Origin: Rhizobiaceae bacterium
GTDB lineage: Bacteria; Pseudomonadota; Alphaproteobacteria; Rhizobiales; Rhizobiaceae
Direction of reading: 5' to 3'
NCBI GenBank assembly: GCA_029212415.1
Contig: JARGOF010000022.1
Location: forward strand, 20,396 to 75,842
DNA: 55,447 bases
Shown here: piece after piece, positions 53,542 to 55,447 of the stretch
How the letters are laid out: every line of letters starts with the position of its first letter
Position numbering within the stretch: the first letter of the stretch is position 1
The notes under the pieces: model-generated
The model's input: the letters and a program-made list of their open reading frames with translations, nothing else
Told to the model about the DNA's origin: nothing
Databases searched by the model: none
Translations under genes and position numbers: made by a program

Positions 53542-53994
53542 ATGACCCATGAAGATACCAGAACCGATGATATATTGCGCATCCTCTCCACTAACGGCCG
53601 CATCACCAATCTGGAGCTGGCTGACAAGGTGGGGCTGTCCCCTTCTGCCTGCCTGCGCCGGGTACAGGAGCTTGAACGCAGCGGCGTGATCAAGGGGTAC
53701 CGCGCCGTGCTTGATCAGACAGCCCTTGGCAGAGGTTTGACGGCCTATATCGGCGTGGGGCTTTGCGATCATTCCAAAGCCTCTCAGGAGGCTTTTGAGC
53801 GATCCATCGCCAGCGCCCGGGAAGTGCGTGAATGTCACAATATCACCGGCGCAATCGAATATATGCTGCGTGTTGAAGTCGCCGATATTGCTGCCTACAA
53901 GACCTTTCATACCGATGTGCTGGGCACGCTGCCGCAAGTCAGTTCGATCACATCCTACGTGGTTCTGGAATCGCCCAAGGACGAACGGGGATGA
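53542..53994 (+). CDS. Lrp/AsnC family transcriptional regulator
   Basis: A 150-residue Lrp-type regulator: an N-terminal helix-turn-helix (DDILRILSTNGRITNLELAD, then LSPSACLRRVQELERSG), followed by a RAM domain with ECHNITGAIEYMLRVEV. ATG 53542 gives the standard start. It is divergent from the LysE exporter and probably controls it. Confidence 0.92.
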   Translation: MTHEDTRTDDILRILSTNGRITNLELADKVGLSPSACLRRVQELERSGVIKGYRAVLDQTALGRGLTAYIGVGLCDHSKASQEAFERSIASAREVRECHNITGAIEYMLRVEVADIAAYKTFHTDVLGTLPQVSSITSYVVLESPKDERG

Positions 53995-54037
53995 CCGGAA
54001 GACACAGTCATGTGCGGCACTGCGGTCCAAATGTCAT

Positions 54038-54649
54038 TTAGAGCCGTCTTGAAACTTCGAAACCATCAGAATGCCGCGGAGGCTGATGCAGGGTGCTTTC
54101 ATACAGGCCGCTGTCGCGCAGATGATGCAGATAGGGGCCAAGCTGAGATGCAAACATCACGGCATTGTCGCTCACCACAATCGTGCCGGTGCGAATGAGC
54201 CCCTGTTTTTCCAGCAGCAGCAGATCACCCAGATAATTTTCAGCGTAGTGATCTATGAATATCAGATCAAAAGGCTCGCTGAATTCCCGTTCAATGATCT
54301 GCCTGGCCTTGCCGCATATCACTTGAATGTTTTGATCCAGATCGGCGAACGCGATGATCCGGCGCGCAATGGCTGCGGTATCCGGATCAATTTCCAGAGT
54401 CACAATTTTTGCCGAAGGGTCGAGGTTGTGCGCCATGCGAATGGCCGAATAGCCGAAATTCGTTCCGAGTTCCAAAACGCGCTTCGCCGCACTGTGTTGC
54501 AGCACTTCGTCGAAAAGAACGCCCTTTTCCTGCCCGAGATGAATCAACCCACCCATGGTCTCTGCATAATCGTCTATGGCCTGCAGAACCGAAGGCGCCT
54601 CTCCGGGCACGGCAAGCTTGGTGACATATTTCAGCAGGTTTCTCGACAT
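54038..54649 (-). CDS. Catechol O-methyltransferase-like SAM methyltransferase
   Basis: A 203-residue class I methyltransferase resembling animal COMT in layout. The SAM site is VLELGTNFGYSAIRMA and LEIDPDTAAIARRI; the metal ligands correspond to Asp133 (FIDH), Asp161 and Asn162 (SDNAV). The lysine of rat COMT (Lys144, in DHWKDRY) aligns with Ala136 (DHYAENY), so the usual catalytic base is missing. It may act on a substrate that does not need this base, or may be impaired. It is convergent with the Lrp gene. Confidence 0.87.
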   Translation of the reverse strand: MSRNLLKYVTKLAVPGEAPSVLQAIDDYAETMGGLIHLGQEKGVLFDEVLQHSAAKRVLELGTNFGYSAIRMAHNLDPSAKIVTLEIDPDTAAIARRIIAFADLDQNIQVICGKARQIIEREFSEPFDLIFIDHYAENYLGDLLLLEKQGLIRTGTIVVSDNAVMFASQLGPYLHHLRDSGLYESTLHQPPRHSDGFEVSRRL

Positions 54650-54758
54650 CCGTCATCCTTTGACATGTTGAGCAATCTTGCGTGGTTTATTGCCCGCACG
54701 ACAGCCAGCGTTCGCACAGGTGACAAAGATTCACGCGCAACGCAACCAAATACCAAAC

Positions 54759-55250
54759 CTATTCCAACAGCCATGCACAGGTCTGGTCACCCACATCTTC
54801 GCAGGGCTCGTAGACCGCCATCCGGCTTTTGCTGCCGTCCTCCCAGACCACTTGCACTGCAACGGTGCTGGCAGCCCCCGCATCCAGGCGAACGAGGATG
54901 TCGTTCACACCCGAATCCGGTGGCAGCGCAAAGGGATTTTGTGGATTGCAGGCAACCAGTGGAAATTGTCGGTCGAGTTCGGTCGAATTGACCGAGTAGC
55001 GGATTTCCTTCAACCGGCAATGCAGGGTTTGCAAAGCCGAGAAGTAAACCAGCTGGCGACCATCGAAATTGCGAAAACCGATCCAGCCACCCTCCAGATT
55101 GCCATCGAGCATCGCCTGGTAGGTCGTCATGGGTGGGATGCGTGATTTTTTCTGCGCCATGGCAGGGTTGGCCGTTGGCAATACCATGCAAAGGGCAAAA
55201 AACGCCGCCAGGAACGGACAAAAGGCGCTGGCTTGATTTTCCTGTCGCAT
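54759..55250 (-). CDS. Exported hypothetical protein
   Basis: A 163-residue secreted protein. The signal peptide is FLAAFFALCMVLPTANPAMAQ; GAGGA lies seven bases before ATG 55250, which decides this start. The mature part contains three Cys (LHCRLKE, VACNPQNP, CEDVGDQTC) and mixed strands (WIGFRNFDGRQLVYFSALQTL); the C-terminus is CAWLLE. No domain is recognised. It lies downstream of a possible further minus-strand gene entering from the right edge. Confidence 0.75.
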   Translation of the reverse strand: MRQENQASAFCPFLAAFFALCMVLPTANPAMAQKKSRIPPMTTYQAMLDGNLEGGWIGFRNFDGRQLVYFSALQTLHCRLKEIRYSVNSTELDRQFPLVACNPQNPFALPPDSGVNDILVRLDAGAASTVAVQVVWEDGSKSRMAVYEPCEDVGDQTCAWLLE

Positions 55251-55358
55251 GAAACATTCCTCATTTGGGGCAAGACTGAAGGCAAGGAGAGAAAATATCA
55301 AGGGCTCAATCGCGGGATACGGATGGCCTTGGCTCTGTCTTCACGGCGTTTGTTGTGT

Positions 55359-55447
55359 CTACAGCGGCCGGCGCCTTACTTCGGGGCACTCCACAGGCTG
55401 CGACCGCAGCCCGGCCAACAGTTTGGCCGCACACTGTGTAGGCAGGC
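55359..55447 (-). CDS. Possible C-terminal end of a gene entering from the right edge
   Basis: A minus-strand frame entering at the right edge ends in residues QCAAKLLAGLRSQPVECPEV and RRRPL with TAG at 55359. Third codon positions are GC-rich, as in the real genes here, which favours this frame over the alternative that ends at 55306. Too short to identify. Confidence 0.3.
   Translation of the reverse strand, partial: LPTQCAAKLLAGLRSQPVECPEVRRRPL

Noticed and set aside
1-55447. tRNA, rRNA, CRISPR, phage or insertion-sequence content
   Set aside because: No cloverleaf with anticodon context, no regularly spaced repeats, no transposase or integrase motif and no terminal inverted repeats were seen on reading both strands.

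Overview
The window looks like a chromosomal segment of an alphaproteobacterium, most likely of the Hyphomicrobiales (Rhizobiales) type. The basis is a moderately GC-rich base composition, a large density of ABC uptake systems each fused to its own catabolic operon, an Omp25/Omp31-type beta-barrel, EutA/EutB-like enzymes, a LysE/Lrp pair and many FadR- or Lrp-type regulators. I see no rRNA, tRNA, CRISPR array, phage or insertion sequence. About fifty genes fill almost all of the sequence; nearly every catabolic block has its own regulator.

Left part (1-6300): a minus-strand block of a LysR regulator, a Liv-type (HAAT family) amino-acid/amide importer (binding protein, two permeases, two ATPases, tightly overlapped) and an aldehyde dehydrogenase that runs off the left edge. 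From 6300 to 10100 lies a looser stretch: a quinone-reductase-type flavoprotein, three small exported proteins and a Tat/lipoprotein-type L,D-transpeptidase, with a possible gene remnant.

10100-15950: an EutA-like Asp/Glu-racemase-superfamily enzyme, an M24 peptidase and an EutB-like PLP lyase, transcribed together and facing an Lrp/AsnC regulator. This resembles part of ectoine catabolism but lacks eutC and eutE. A ThDP enzyme of the acetolactate-synthase superfamily follows, facing a FadR-type GntR regulator.

16700-26600: a long minus-strand operon running mandelate-racemase-type enolase -> two Opp/Dpp ATPases -> NAD-dependent epimerase -> RidA -> binding protein -> two permeases, with most enzyme junctions overlapping. 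A formamidase-like hydrolase and a cupin protein diverge from it. It reads as a catabolic system for one unidentified peptide-like or amide compound.

26800-32200: a membrane diguanylate cyclase, then a tandem pair of exported S41-peptidase-like proteins. The pair keep the same residue numbering, but the second has Asn where the first has the predicted nucleophile Ser413.

32250-42050: an Rbs-type ABC importer transcribed with HyuA/HyuB (ATP-dependent hydantoinase/5-oxoprolinase family), divergent from a GntR regulator, an M24 peptidase and a GAF protein. A reasonable reading is uptake of a cyclic amide, ATP-dependent ring opening, and further cleavage. 42170-45880 encodes a six-PAS GGDEF-EAL protein.

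46000-55447: a TVP38-like membrane protein, a small exported protein, a nucleoside hydrolase, an outer-membrane beta-barrel with a clear terminator, an M20 amidohydrolase facing a phosphoribosyltransferase-P450 pair, a LysE exporter facing an Lrp regulator, a COMT-like methyltransferase lacking the family lysine, and an exported protein. A recurring structural theme is that in all three ABC operons a strong hairpin without a U-tract sits directly after the binding-protein gene, as expected for differential expression of the binding protein.
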